This document shows positions 1-8,276 of a stretch of 64,000 nucleotides of DNA, one piece after another (positions within the stretch are counted from its first letter, which is position 1; the number at the start of each line of letters is the position of its first letter). A program made the translations under genes and the position numbers. Origin of the DNA: Evansella sp041820985 (GTDB lineage: Bacteria > Bacillota > Bacilli > Bacillales > Salisediminibacteriaceae); assembly GCF_041820985.1 (NCBI RefSeq), contig NZ_JBGUAU010000012.1:113003-177002 (forward strand), in the 5' to 3' direction. Below the pieces are notes generated by a model that searched no databases, had not been told where the DNA came from, and saw only the letters and a program-made list of their open reading frames with translations.

Positions 1-868
1 AAGAACGATCTTCTTCTTCCGTTATATATTCTTCCATGACACGTGCCATTAGTTCTTTCACTGCAGCATCTCGTGCATGCTTCTCGTGCACCATGGCAGC
101 TGCCTTCAAGTCTTCACCAGCTTTTTCTCTGATTTCCACTTCAAGGTCATGGTTGATTTCGATTAATTTTACATCCATTTTTTCTTTACCAACTTGAGCG
201 ACAATTTCTTCTTGGAAGGAGATAATTTTCTTAATTTCCTCATGACCATACATGATTGCTTCTAACATCGTTTCTTCAGGAACTTCTTCAGCACCTGCTT
301 CAACCATGTTAATTGCATCCTTTGTACCTGCAACAACAAGTTCAATGTCACTCTTATCTAATTGTTCTGGTGTTGGATTAACAATAAATTCACCATTAAT
401 ACGACCAACCGTTACACCTGCAATTGGTCCACCAAATGGAATATTAGATATAGATAACGCTAATGAAGATCCAACCATCGCAGCCATCTCAGCCGGTGCG
501 TCTTGGTCATTACTCATTACAATACTAATTACTTGCACATCATTACGGAAACCATCTGGAAATAATGGTCGAATTGGTCTATCAATCAATCGACTAGTCA
601 ATACTGCATGATCACTAGGTCGACCCTCTCTTTTAATAAAACCACCCGGAATTTTTCCTGCAGCATATAAACGTTCCTCATAATTCACAGTAAGAGGGAA
701 AAAAGGTAAATCCTTTGGTTCTTTTGATGCAGTTGCAGTAGATAAAACTGCTGTGTCACCGTAGCGAACTAAAACCGCCCCATTGGCTTGCTTTGCAAAC
801 TTACCAATTTCAAACGTTAAGGGACGACCAGCCCATTCAATTGTAAATGTTTGATGTTCTTGTGTCAT
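1..868 (-). CDS. pnp: Polyribonucleotide nucleotidyltransferase (PNPase), 5' part only
   Basis: Phosphorolytic 3'-5' exoribonuclease of mRNA decay. Translating the minus strand from the ATG at 868 gives an open frame of about 289 codons that runs off the left edge of the window. It starts MTQEHQTFTIEWAGRPLTFE and contains the first RNase PH-like domain, with the PNPase stretches IPGGFIKREGRPSD and RLIDRPIRPLFP. The second RNase PH core and the KH and S1 domains would lie outside the window. A GAGGAG ribosome site lies about 11 bases upstream of the start. The gene follows rpsO and its terminator, as in B. subtilis. A TATAAT-like hexamer at 1014-1019 in the gap lacks a good -35 partner. Confidence 0.97.
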   Translation of the reverse strand, partial: MTQEHQTFTIEWAGRPLTFEIGKFAKQANGAVLVRYGDTAVLSTATASKEPKDLPFFPLTVNYEERLYAAGKIPGGFIKREGRPSDHAVLTSRLIDRPIRPLFPDGFRNDVQVISIVMSNDQDAPAEMAAMVGSSLALSISNIPFGGPIAGVTVGRINGEFIVNPTPEQLDKSDIELVVAGTKDAINMVEAGAEEVPEETMLEAIMYGHEEIKKIISFQEEIVAQVGKEKMDVKLIEINHDLEVEIREKAGEDLKAAAMVHEKHARDAAVKELMARVMEEYITEEEDRS

Positions 869-1114
869 CTTACGAGTAACTCCTCTCGTCCAATTAATCT
901 TTTCTTATTATCATTATTGTTGGCTTATTTTTATGTAGTAAACATGCTGACGTTAGAAAATTCTAATTTCACAAAGGAAATATAGGATATATATACCTTC
1001 CATGCTTCTAGCAATTATAATATCAAAAAAGTAGTAAAGAAGAAATATGTTAATATAATACTATAAAAAGAAATATCGCCAGTTTTACCAATAAATTCTT
1101 TACTTACATACAGC

Positions 1115-1140
1115 AAAAAAGCGGGATGACTCCCGCTTTT
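1115..1140 (-). terminator. Rho-independent terminator after rpsO
   Basis: On the minus strand an AAAAGCGGGA arm (1131-1140) pairs perfectly with TCCCGCTTTT (1117-1126) around a four-base loop. The stem ends in a run of U residues. It lies 8 bases past the rpsO stop, so it should separate rpsO transcripts from pnp, with possible read-through. Confidence 0.93.
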
Positions 1141-1147
1141 CGAAAAA

Positions 1148-1417
1148 TTATCGACGTAATCCTAGCTTGTCAATAAGTTGACGATAACGCGCAACATCTT
1201 TGTTACGTAGATACGTAAGTAAGTTACGACGTTGACCTACCATTTTCAAAAGACCACGACGTGAGTGATGATCCTTTTTGTGTGTACGTAGGTGATCGTT
1301 TAACGTATTGATTTGCTCTGTAAGGATAGCTACTTGAACTTCAGGAGAACCAGTATCATTCTCATGAGTTTTGAAACCTTGAATGATTTCATTTTTACGT
1401 TCTTGTGTTAATGCCAT
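1148..1417 (-). CDS. rpsO: 30S ribosomal protein S15
   Basis: Primary 16S rRNA-binding protein of the small subunit that nucleates platform assembly. The 89-residue product starts MALTQERKNEIIQGFKTHEN and contains the family signature GSPEVQVAILTEQI, then LNDHLRTHKKDHHSRRGLL, and ends DKLGLRR. The frame is open for 23 more codons upstream. The ATG at 1417 is chosen because a GGAGGTGG ribosome site sits just ahead of it and because S15 proteins have about 89 residues. The upstream codons are really the structured leader annotated separately. The gene has its own promoter and terminator between ribF and pnp. Confidence 0.98.
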   Translation of the reverse strand: MALTQERKNEIIQGFKTHENDTGSPEVQVAILTEQINTLNDHLRTHKKDHHSRRGLLKMVGQRRNLLTYLRNKDVARYRQLIDKLGLRR

Positions 1418-1443
1418 CCAATCCACCTCCTTCATTTGTAAAC

Positions 1444-1489
1444 CCCATTCGCCTAGCAGCCGTTGGTGATTCGGACGGCCAAGCAATGG
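1444..1489 (-). promoter_or_regulatory. Probable S15 autoregulatory mRNA leader of rpsO
   Basis: On the minus strand a CCATTGCTT arm pairs imperfectly with AGGCGAATGG and encloses a GCCGT/ACGGC hairpin. This resembles the three-way-junction S15-binding leaders described for rpsO mRNAs of Bacillaceae such as Geobacillus. It ends just upstream of the rpsO ribosome site, where bound S15 could block translation. The structure is read by eye and the S15-binding role is inferred. Confidence 0.6.
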
Positions 1490-1507
1490 TTCTTTGTAAC
1501 ATCTATC

Positions 1508-1536
1508 ATCATACTAGTATTTATAACATTTATCAA
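1508..1536 (-). promoter_or_regulatory. SigA-type promoter for rpsO, overlapping the ribF stop
   Basis: On the minus strand TTGATA (1531-1536) and TATGAT (1508-1513) are separated by exactly 17 bases. The -35 box overlaps the ribF stop codon (1533-1535). The expected transcript start near 1501 places the structured rpsO leader at the 5' end of the message. Confidence 0.72.
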
Positions 1537-2495
1537 GGTTTTATTTCATTTTTTACTTGGAAATAAACTTCAGCTTCAGTAACATCTAATTGTAATTGAC
1601 TCACTAATTCATCAACAGATGCAAACTTCATTTCGTTTCGGATCTTCCTATGCCACTGAACTTTAACATGTTCACCATAAATATTCTTATCAAACCGAAA
1701 GATATGGACTTCTATTGTCGGTTTGTGAAGTGTATCATGGAATGTTGGTTTAAACCCGATGTTACATACTCCATTATACCATTTATTATTTACCATAATC
1801 CGCACAATATATACCCCTGTATTCGGAATAAACGCTCTTTCACCAACTTGAACGTTTGCTGTTGGAAAACCAATAGTTCGGCCACGTTTATCTCCGTTAA
1901 CAACGATTCCACTTGATTCATATGTTCTGCCTAAATACTTATTCGCAACGGATATATCTCCCTTTCCTAGAGCTTGACGGATATTTGTTGAGCTTATTTT
2001 ATTTCCATCACTCTCTACCTTATCCACAGTTGTATAGGTTAGTTTGTTTCGAGAATGAAAAGGTAGTGTTTCCATTGTACCTTTCCCTAACCTTCCATAT
2101 GTGTAGTCAAATCCCGCTACCACATGCTTTACATTTAGTTGAATTAGATATTGATCAACAAATTGTTGAGGATTTAATTCAGAAAAGGAAAGGTCAAAAT
2201 GGACAACGAATAAATAATCTATTCCCAGTTCTTTCATTAATTGTTCCTTTTCTTCCATAGATGTTAGATAGTCTACCTTTGTTTCTTTTCGAAGAACTTC
2301 TTTAGGATGTGGGAAAAAAGTCATAACTCCACTTTTCAAGTTACGCTGTTCCGCTTCTTCCTTTGCCTTACTTATTACTGCCTTATGTCCTTTATGTACA
2401 CCATCAAAAAATCCAAGGGCTAGACATAGAGGAGGCATCTCTCTCTTTTGAAAAGGATGTTTTATCATTATTGTAATCACATTGGACACCACCAT
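1533..2495 (-). CDS. ribF: Bifunctional riboflavin kinase / FAD synthetase
   Basis: Phosphorylates riboflavin to FMN and adenylylates FMN to FAD (RibC in B. subtilis). The 320-residue product has the nucleotidyltransferase motif GFFDGVHKGH (28-37) and ISSTNIRQAL (167-176) in the N-terminal FMN adenylyltransferase domain. The riboflavin kinase domain follows with GFPTANV (PTAN at 211-214). The start is uncertain: the ATG at 2495 has no good ribosome site, while a GTG a few codons in (VITIMIKHPF) is preceded by GGTGGTG. It follows truB after 19 bases, as in B. subtilis. No FMN riboswitch is visible. Confidence 0.96.
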   Translation of the reverse strand: MVVSNVITIMIKHPFQKREMPPLCLALGFFDGVHKGHKAVISKAKEEAEQRNLKSGVMTFFPHPKEVLRKETKVDYLTSMEEKEQLMKELGIDYLFVVHFDLSFSELNPQQFVDQYLIQLNVKHVVAGFDYTYGRLGKGTMETLPFHSRNKLTYTTVDKVESDGNKISSTNIRQALGKGDISVANKYLGRTYESSGIVVNGDKRGRTIGFPTANVQVGERAFIPNTGVYIVRIMVNNKWYNGVCNIGFKPTFHDTLHKPTIEVHIFRFDKNIYGEHVKVQWHRKIRNEMKFASVDELVSQLQLDVTEAEVYFQVKNEIKP

Positions 2496-2514
2496 TACTA
2501 CTAAGAGAAAATCT

Positions 2515-3444
2515 CTAGTTTACATCAATTTTTAACATCTTTGCTGGCTTCAGCATACCTACTCGTTTAGGATGTTTTTCATAGAGAGCTAAACATTCCC
2601 CTTGTTGATTATACAGAGCAATGAGTGTTTCGTCCATATTTACTAATGAAGCAGGTAATAATGCGCCATTCATTATCTTCGCTTCTATTTCCTCCGTGAC
2701 CGTTTCTTTTGGGTAGATTGATAGTGCATCTTCTATAGAGAGTAATGTCGTTAGTTGCTTCTCTTCTTCTTTTAAGGCTTTTAATTGCTCAAGCGTGATA
2801 CAATCCTTTCCTTGAAAGACACCGGAAGAGGTTCTAGTTAATAATGACATATGTGCAGGAAAACCTAACTTTTCACCAATTGTAACGGAAAGAGTTCTTA
2901 TATACGTTCCTTTACTACACACAGCCTTGAAACGAAATCGTACATTTCCTTCATCCGTAGTCTCTATTGGAGATAATAAAGTTAGTTCATAAATAGTAAC
3001 ATTTCTCTTTGGGCGTTCCACAGTTATACCAGCCCTTGCATATTCATACAATCTTTTTCCTTTTACTTTCACAGCTGAAAACATAGGTGGAATTTGAACA
3101 ATTTCCCCTGTTAACTCACGAAGTACGTTGTTAACTTCTTCTTCTGTAATCGCACGATCTACTATTTTTTCCTCTACTACTTCTCCAGATTGGTCCTCCG
3201 TTGTAGTGGAAAAGCCAATAGTTACTTCACCTTCATAAGTCTTTTGATCAGCAGTTAAGTATTCTACAATTTTCGTTGCTCGTCCAAGACATATTGGAAG
3301 CACTCCGTCAACTTCAGGGTCTAACGTTCCTGTATGACCAACTCGTTTAGTTTGAAATATTTTTTTTACTTCTAACACAGCTCCAAATGACGTCATACCT
3401 CTTGGCTTCCAAAGAGGTAGTACACCTGTAACTTCATTTTTCAT
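2515..3444 (-). CDS. truB: tRNA pseudouridine(55) synthase
   Basis: Makes pseudouridine 55 in the T-loop of tRNAs. The 309-residue product has the TruB catalytic motif GHTGTLDPEVDGVLP at 36-50, with Asp42 as the expected nucleophile. It starts with PLWKPRGMTSF and has the later CSKGTYIRTL signature. The C-terminal part resembles the PUA-like tail of bacterial TruB. A ribosome site, AGGAGATG, precedes the ATG. The gene lies after the rbfA terminator, so truB-ribF may be transcribed by read-through or from a weak promoter in the 76-base gap. No clear promoter was found there. Confidence 0.97.
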   Translation of the reverse strand: MKNEVTGVLPLWKPRGMTSFGAVLEVKKIFQTKRVGHTGTLDPEVDGVLPICLGRATKIVEYLTADQKTYEGEVTIGFSTTTEDQSGEVVEEKIVDRAITEEEVNNVLRELTGEIVQIPPMFSAVKVKGKRLYEYARAGITVERPKRNVTIYELTLLSPIETTDEGNVRFRFKAVCSKGTYIRTLSVTIGEKLGFPAHMSLLTRTSSGVFQGKDCITLEQLKALKEEEKQLTTLLSIEDALSIYPKETVTEEIEAKIMNGALLPASLVNMDETLIALYNQQGECLALYEKHPKRVGMLKPAKMLKIDVN

Positions 3445-3477
3445 AAGAGCATCTCCTTACTATTTATAACTATGTAT

Positions 3478-3502
3478 AAAAGAAAACTCGGCAAAGGCCG
3501 AG
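3478..3502 (-). terminator. Rho-independent terminator after rbfA
   Basis: On the minus strand CTCGGC and GCCGAG form a short GC-rich hairpin (3487-3502), followed by TTTTCTTTT. It sits 19 bases past the rbfA stop and should end or attenuate the rimP-to-rbfA operon before truB. Confidence 0.85.
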
Positions 3503-3520
3503 CTTTCTCAAAAAGTACTA

Positions 3521-3871
3521 TTACTTATCATCTTCGTTTAATTTTCGAAGTAGTTCTTCAATTCGATTTCCTCTTTCAATACTTTCATCAAATTTAAAGG
3601 CTAGTTCCGGTGTTTTACGAAGTTGAATTCTTTTTCCTATTTCTGATCGGATGAAACCTTTTGCTTTATCTAAACCTTCTAGTGTTTTAGAACGTTGATC
3701 CTCTTCACCATATACAGTAATAAATGCTGTTGCTTGCTGTAAATCTCCTGTAACCTCTACTGCTGTTACAGTGATAAAACCAATACGGGGATCTTTTATC
3801 TCCCGTTGAATGATTTGCGTTAACTCTTTTTTTATTTGCTCTCCTACACGGTTGGCACGAACATTACTCAT
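3521..3871 (-). CDS. rbfA: 30S ribosome-binding factor A
   Basis: Late 30S maturation factor, a KH-fold protein that binds near the 5' end of 16S rRNA and matters for growth in the cold. The 116-residue product starts MSNVRANRVGEQIKKELTQI and continues with REIKDPRIGFITVTAVEVTGD and the family-typical LRKTPELAFKFDESIERGNRIEELL-type end. Length and order (infB-ylxP-rbfA-truB) match B. subtilis. A GGGGTGTG ribosome site lies upstream of the ATG. Confidence 0.97.
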   Translation of the reverse strand: MSNVRANRVGEQIKKELTQIIQREIKDPRIGFITVTAVEVTGDLQQATAFITVYGEEDQRSKTLEGLDKAKGFIRSEIGKRIQLRKTPELAFKFDESIERGNRIEELLRKLNEDDK

Positions 3872-3898
3872 TAGTTACACACCCCTATCGATGAATTA

Positions 3899-4180
3899 CT
3901 ATAACCATTCCCACGACACATTTGTTATCTCTAAGTTCGGGTGGTTATCAATGATTGCCAAAGCCTTTTGTAGCTCTTTTTCAGCTTGGGTTTTCGCTGT
4001 TCCTACTGATATGATAGACCATTCCGTTCTTTGCCAAACATCTTGAAAATCTGATTCAACTATAGATACATTATAGCGTTGCCGTATACGGGTGATCACA
4101 CTTTTTAACACAGATCTCTTTTCTTTTAGTGATTGAGGATCATAAACAATCGCTTCTACAACGATTGAACCAATTATCAA
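3899..4180 (-). CDS. ylxP: DUF503 family protein YlxP
   Basis: Small conserved protein of 93 residues, found with infB and rbfA throughout Firmicutes. The DUF503 pattern is clear: IVEAIVYDPQSLKEKRSVLKS-like N-terminus, IRQRYNVSIVES, then DVWQRTEWSIISVG. No catalytic motif is visible. Its molecular role is not settled, although ribosome-maturation factors related to YlxP/RbfA-type small proteins have been proposed. The start codon overlaps the infB stop by four bases, suggesting translational coupling. Confidence 0.93.
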   Translation of the reverse strand: MIIGSIVVEAIVYDPQSLKEKRSVLKSVITRIRQRYNVSIVESDFQDVWQRTEWSIISVGTAKTQAEKELQKALAIIDNHPNLEITNVSWEWL

Positions 4181-6399
4181 CGCTTAATTTCCTCCATAAT
4201 GTACGCTTCAATAATGTCTCCTTCTTTCACATCATTGAAGTTTTCAAGAGTAATCCCACACTCATAATTTGTCGCAACTTCTTTCACATCATCCTTGAAG
4301 CGTTTTAATGCATCTACTTTCCCTTCAAAAATTACGACGCCGTCGCGAATTAAACGTACCGTTGAATCTCTTGTTATTTTACCTTCTGTCACATAAGAAC
4401 CAGCAATGGTACCGATTTTAGAAACTTTAAATGTTTGACGAACTTCTGCTTGACCAATAACCTTTTCCTTGAATTCAGGATCAAGCATTCCTTTCATCGC
4501 AGATTCCACTTCGTCAATGGCATTATATATAACACGGTGTAAACGGATATCCACTTTCTCTGCTTCTGCAGTTCGTTTTGCATTTACATCAGGACGCACG
4601 TTAAATCCAATCACAATTGCATTTGATGCGCTAGCTAAAATAATATCTGATTCAGCGATAGCTCCTGCACCAGTATGAATAATATTAACTTTCACACCTT
4701 CTACTTCGATTTTTTCTAAAGAGCCTTTCATTGCTTCCACAGACCCTTGAACGTCTGCTTTCACAATAACATTAATTTCTTTAATTTCCCCTTGCTGAAT
4801 TTGAGTAAAGAGGTCATCAAGACTGACTCTTGACGTTTCTTTTCTATCGGCTTCTCTTTGTTTCATTGCCCTTGTTTCACCAATAGAACGTGCTTTCTTC
4901 TCATCTTCAAATACAAGGAACTGGTCTCCTGCTTGAGGAACCGCATTTAAACCTGTAATTTCAACAGGTGTTGATGGACCAGCAACTTTCACCCTTCTTC
5001 CTAAATCATTCACCATTGCTCTTACACGACCAAATGTATTACCAACTACAATTGGATCCCCAACACGAAGCGTTCCATTTTGTACTAATAATGTAGCAAC
5101 TGGTCCACGTCCTCGATCAAGCTCAGCTTCCACAACAGATCCTTGAGCTCGTCGATCAGGATTCGCTTTCAACTCCTCTACCTCGGATACAAGAAGGATC
5201 ATTTCTAATAAATCGTCAATACCAGTTCCAGCCAATGCAGAAACATTTACAAAAATAGTGTCTCCACCCCAAGCTTCCGAAACTAGTCCATGCTCCGTTA
5301 ATTCTTGCATTACTCTATCAGGATTTGCAGCTTCTTTATCAATTTTATTTACAGCTACGATAATTGGAACTTTTGCTGCTTTGGCATGATTTATTGCTTC
5401 CACTGTTTGTGGCATAACTCCATCATCCGCTGCAACTACTAAAATAGTAATATCTGTTACTTTCGCTCCTCTAGCACGCATTGTTGTAAAGGCAGCATGC
5501 CCAGGTGTATCTAAGAAAGTTATTTTCTTGCCATTTGTTTCTACTTGGTATGCACCAATATGCTGAGTAATCCCTCCGGCCTCACCAGCCGTCACCTTCG
5601 TATGTCGAATGCTGTCTAAAAGCGTTGTTTTACCATGGTCAACGTGGCCCATAATTGTAACAACAGGTGGACGTTCGGTTAAAAGAGTTGGATCATCTGC
5701 TTCCTCAAAGTTCTCTAATTCCGTTTCGTCAATTACTACTTCTTCTTCCACTTCGATTCCGAATTCTTCTGCTAATAATTCAATTGCATCTTTATCCAAT
5801 TCTTGGTTTATTGTAGCCATCACTCCTAAAAACATAAGTTTTTTAATAAGTTCAGATGGCTCTTTATTAATTTTCTCGGCAAATTGTCCAACTGTTATTG
5901 GCGCAGTATACATAACTTTTGAAGGGGTTTCTTGTTTTGTCTGCTTCAATTCTGGTGCAACTTGTTGTTGTTGCTGTTGTTGCTGTTGTTGCCCTTTATT
6001 TTTGTTATTGCCTTTTTTATTATGGTTGCGATTCTGATTCTGGTTTTGTGTTTGTTTTTGGTTTTGGTTTTGGTTTTGCTTTTGATTATTCTGTTTCCCT
6101 TTTTCTTCATCTTTAAATTGTTTTTTCACTGTTTTTTCCTTTGTTGGTGCATCATTTTCTCTGTTTTTTGCACGTTCAGGTTTTTTATCTGTGCTTTTCG
6201 TAGTTTTTGTTCCTTGACCACTAGAAGATGTTTCTTTACTCACTTCATTTTTCGGTGTTTTTAATTTTGATAATGTATCTTCTTCTAATACACTCATATG
6301 ATTAGCCACTTCTATCCCCATTTTCTGTAATTTCTCGATGACTTCTTTACTTGATACGTTATTTTCTTTTGCATATTCATATATACGCATTTTTTTCAT
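4177..6399 (-). CDS. infB: Translation initiation factor IF-2
   Basis: GTPase that places initiator tRNA on the 30S subunit and promotes subunit joining. From the ATG at 6399 (preceded by GGGAGGTAAGTAT) the product has 740 residues. The N-terminal helix domain starts MKKMRIYEYAKENNVSSKEV. A linker rich in Asn, Gln and Lys (about 93-136) ends in ten consecutive Gln (137-146). A second IF2_N domain follows, then the G domain with GHVDHGKTT (251-259), DTPGHAAFT and NKID. The C-terminal IF-2 domains complete the protein. The frame is open 11 codons further upstream without a ribosome site. The neighbours ylxQ and ylxP fit the nusA operon. Confidence 0.98.
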   Translation of the reverse strand: MKKMRIYEYAKENNVSSKEVIEKLQKMGIEVANHMSVLEEDTLSKLKTPKNEVSKETSSSGQGTKTTKSTDKKPERAKNRENDAPTKEKTVKKQFKDEEKGKQNNQKQNQNQNQKQTQNQNQNRNHNKKGNNKNKGQQQQQQQQQQVAPELKQTKQETPSKVMYTAPITVGQFAEKINKEPSELIKKLMFLGVMATINQELDKDAIELLAEEFGIEVEEEVVIDETELENFEEADDPTLLTERPPVVTIMGHVDHGKTTLLDSIRHTKVTAGEAGGITQHIGAYQVETNGKKITFLDTPGHAAFTTMRARGAKVTDITILVVAADDGVMPQTVEAINHAKAAKVPIIVAVNKIDKEAANPDRVMQELTEHGLVSEAWGGDTIFVNVSALAGTGIDDLLEMILLVSEVEELKANPDRRAQGSVVEAELDRGRGPVATLLVQNGTLRVGDPIVVGNTFGRVRAMVNDLGRRVKVAGPSTPVEITGLNAVPQAGDQFLVFEDEKKARSIGETRAMKQREADRKETSRVSLDDLFTQIQQGEIKEINVIVKADVQGSVEAMKGSLEKIEVEGVKVNIIHTGAGAIAESDIILASASNAIVIGFNVRPDVNAKRTAEAEKVDIRLHRVIYNAIDEVESAMKGMLDPEFKEKVIGQAEVRQTFKVSKIGTIAGSYVTEGKITRDSTVRLIRDGVVIFEGKVDALKRFKDDVKEVATNYECGITLENFNDVKEGDIIEAYIMEEIKR

Positions 6400-6481
6400 A
6401 TACTTACCTCCCGCTTTGTTCCGCTCCACCAATAACTATCTATACTTCATCATTTATACGTACAGATGGTACGTCACAAAG

Positions 6482-6784
6482 TTATTCAATTAGTGACTTT
6501 ATTTTTTTTGCAAATCCAGCATCTTCAATACCTACAACAACTCGTTCATCTTTTCCAATAGCATTTCCAATTTGCTGACGATTTCCAATGATCATTAACG
6601 GTACCTTATAAAAGGAGCATTTATCTTGTATTTTCTTCTTTGTATTTAATGAAGCATCTTCCGATAAAATAACTGCGTACACTTTTTGTTTTTGAATCGC
6701 TTTTACAACAAGCTCTTCTCCCGTTATCAGTTTCCTAGCTCTGCTAGCTAACCCTAACATGTTTAGCCATGTTGAATTGGTCAT
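6482..6784 (-). CDS. ylxQ: L7Ae-family ribosomal protein YlxQ
   Basis: Product of 100 residues in the L7Ae/L30e/S12e/Gadd45 RNA-binding family (also called RplGA in B. subtilis), which contains K-turn binders. Family features include LGLASRARKLITGEELVVKAIQ near the N-terminus and VILSEDASLNTKKKI in the middle. It lies between ylxR and infB in the nusA operon, and its start overlaps the ylxR stop by four bases. It is non-essential in B. subtilis. The exact RNA target here is inferred only from the family. Confidence 0.95.
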   Translation of the reverse strand: MTNSTWLNMLGLASRARKLITGEELVVKAIQKQKVYAVILSEDASLNTKKKIQDKCSFYKVPLMIIGNRQQIGNAIGKDERVVVGIEDAGFAKKIKSLIE

Positions 6785-7062
6785 TTGGAATTTCCTTTCA
6801 TCGCCACATCCATTAATTCTTCATAGATTTCCACCGGCACTTCTATTTTTAAATGCCTAGATAAAGCGTTCTTTTTTTTCGCCTCATGAATGGTTGTTTC
6901 ATCTAACGAAATGTATGCACCGCGACCAGCCTTTTTTGATGTATGATCGACGAGAACCTCTCCTTCAGGAGTACGTACGACACGTACTAATTCCTTTTTC
7001 GGTTTCATTTCATTCGTAATAACACATTTTCTTAGGGGTGTTTTTTTCTTTCCAGCCATCAT
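6781..7062 (-). CDS. ylxR: YlxR (RnpM) family nucleic-acid-binding protein
   Basis: Small basic protein of the DUF448 family, about 93 residues. The family motif RKCVITNEMKPKKELVRVVR is followed by VDHTSKKAGRGAYISLD, the typical GRGAY turn. In B. subtilis the homologue has been reported to bind RNase P RNA and to affect gene expression. That role is taken from the family and is not visible here. The ATG at 7062 is placed six bases after AGGGAG. A TTG two codons further upstream is also in frame but overlaps the spacing. The gene lies 11 bases past nusA. Confidence 0.93.
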   Translation of the reverse strand: MMAGKKKTPLRKCVITNEMKPKKELVRVVRTPEGEVLVDHTSKKAGRGAYISLDETTIHEAKKKNALSRHLKIEVPVEIYEELMDVAMKGNSK

Positions 7063-7073
7063 GACCAACTCCC

Positions 7074-8213
7074 TTAATCGTTCTGATAATCAGCAAGCTC
7101 GTTATCAGATGATAGCTCTTCCACTTCAGCTTCATTAAATTCTGATAATGTAGTTGAATTTGGATCATAAATTCCTAGCTCTTCAGCATCCGATTGACTC
7201 TTAATGTCAATTTTCCAGCCAGTTAATTTTGCAGCAAGTCTTGCATTTTGCCCCCTTTTTCCAATTGCTAAAGATAATTGATAATCAGGAACAACTACTT
7301 GTGTCATCTTTTCTTCCTCATTCACAGTTACTTGAACTACTTTAGAAGGACTTAAAGCATTTGCAACATATACCTTGGGATCGTCTGACCAACGAACTAT
7401 ATCAATTTTTTCCCCTTTAAGCTCGTTTACAATCGCTTGAACACGTTGTCCTTTTGGACCAACACATGAACCAACTGGATCTACTTCAGGATCATCAGCA
7501 TGAACAGCAATTTTCGACCTATCTCCCGCTTCTCTTGACACAGACTTAATTTCTACTGTTCCATCATATATTTCAGGTACTTCTAATTCAAATAAACGTT
7601 TTAAAAGACCAGGGTGGGTTCTAGAAATCATAATTTGTGGACCTTTTGTTGTTTTTTCCACCTTTGTTATGAATGCTTTAATTCGATCGTTGTGTCTATA
7701 GGTTTCATTAGGCATTTGTTCATTAATAGGCATTAATGCTTCTACACGTCCTAAATCTACATAAATAAACCGGTGATCTTGTCTTTGAACAATACCTGTC
7801 ATTATGTCTTCTTCACGATCGATGAAATCAGAATATATAATTCCACGTTCCGCTTCTCTTACTCGTTGTGTTACTACTTGTTTTGCCGTTTGAGCTGCAA
7901 TACGACCAAAATCTCTAGGGGTAACTTCAATTTCCACAATGTCATCTACATCGTATTGTGGGTGAATTGCTTTTGCAGCCTCCACAGATATTTCTAACCG
8001 TGCGTCAAATACCTCTTCTACTACTTGTTTTCTTGCAAATACTCTAATACTTCCAGAGTCACGATTAATATCAACCCTCACATTTTGAGCGGAGTTAAAA
8101 TTCCTTTTATATCCCGTAATTAAGGCCTGTTCTATTGCTTCGAGTATAATTTCTTTATCAATACCTTTGTTTTTTTCGATGCTTGTTAATGCATCCATGA
8201 ATTCACTATTCAT
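7074..8213 (-). CDS. nusA: Transcription termination/antitermination factor NusA
   Basis: RNA polymerase-associated elongation factor that stimulates pausing and intrinsic termination. The 379-residue product carries the N-terminal RNAP-binding domain, an S1 domain (IMTGIVQRQDHRFIYVDLG), and two KH domains with VGPKGQRVQAIVNELKGE and AIGKRGQNARLAAKLTGW. It ends in a short acidic tail. It lacks the C-terminal acidic repeats of enterobacterial NusA, as is normal for Firmicutes. The ribosome site AAGGGGG precedes the ATG, and the gene lies 63 bases after rimP. Confidence 0.98.
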   Translation of the reverse strand: MNSEFMDALTSIEKNKGIDKEIILEAIEQALITGYKRNFNSAQNVRVDINRDSGSIRVFARKQVVEEVFDARLEISVEAAKAIHPQYDVDDIVEIEVTPRDFGRIAAQTAKQVVTQRVREAERGIIYSDFIDREEDIMTGIVQRQDHRFIYVDLGRVEALMPINEQMPNETYRHNDRIKAFITKVEKTTKGPQIMISRTHPGLLKRLFELEVPEIYDGTVEIKSVSREAGDRSKIAVHADDPEVDPVGSCVGPKGQRVQAIVNELKGEKIDIVRWSDDPKVYVANALSPSKVVQVTVNEEEKMTQVVVPDYQLSLAIGKRGQNARLAAKLTGWKIDIKSQSDAEELGIYDPNSTTLSEFNEAEVEELSSDNELADYQND

Positions 8214-8276
8214 GAACTTAATTTCCCCCTTTCAATTGGTAAAAACTTTTTTGTACTTAATTCTGACTATATAAAC

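Noticed and set aside
1418..1486. Longer N-terminus for rpsO
   Set aside because: The extra 23 codons coincide with the structured leader, and the ATG at 1417 has a strong ribosome site and gives the standard 89 residues.
1487..3520. FMN riboswitch associated with ribF or truB
   Set aside because: The short gaps around ribF and truB lack an FMN-element core. ribF of this type is usually constitutive.
5609..6264. Three overlapping plus-strand frames with poly-Val, poly-Leu or poly-Cys runs
   Set aside because: They are the complement of the CAA-type repeat in the infB linker, not membrane proteins.
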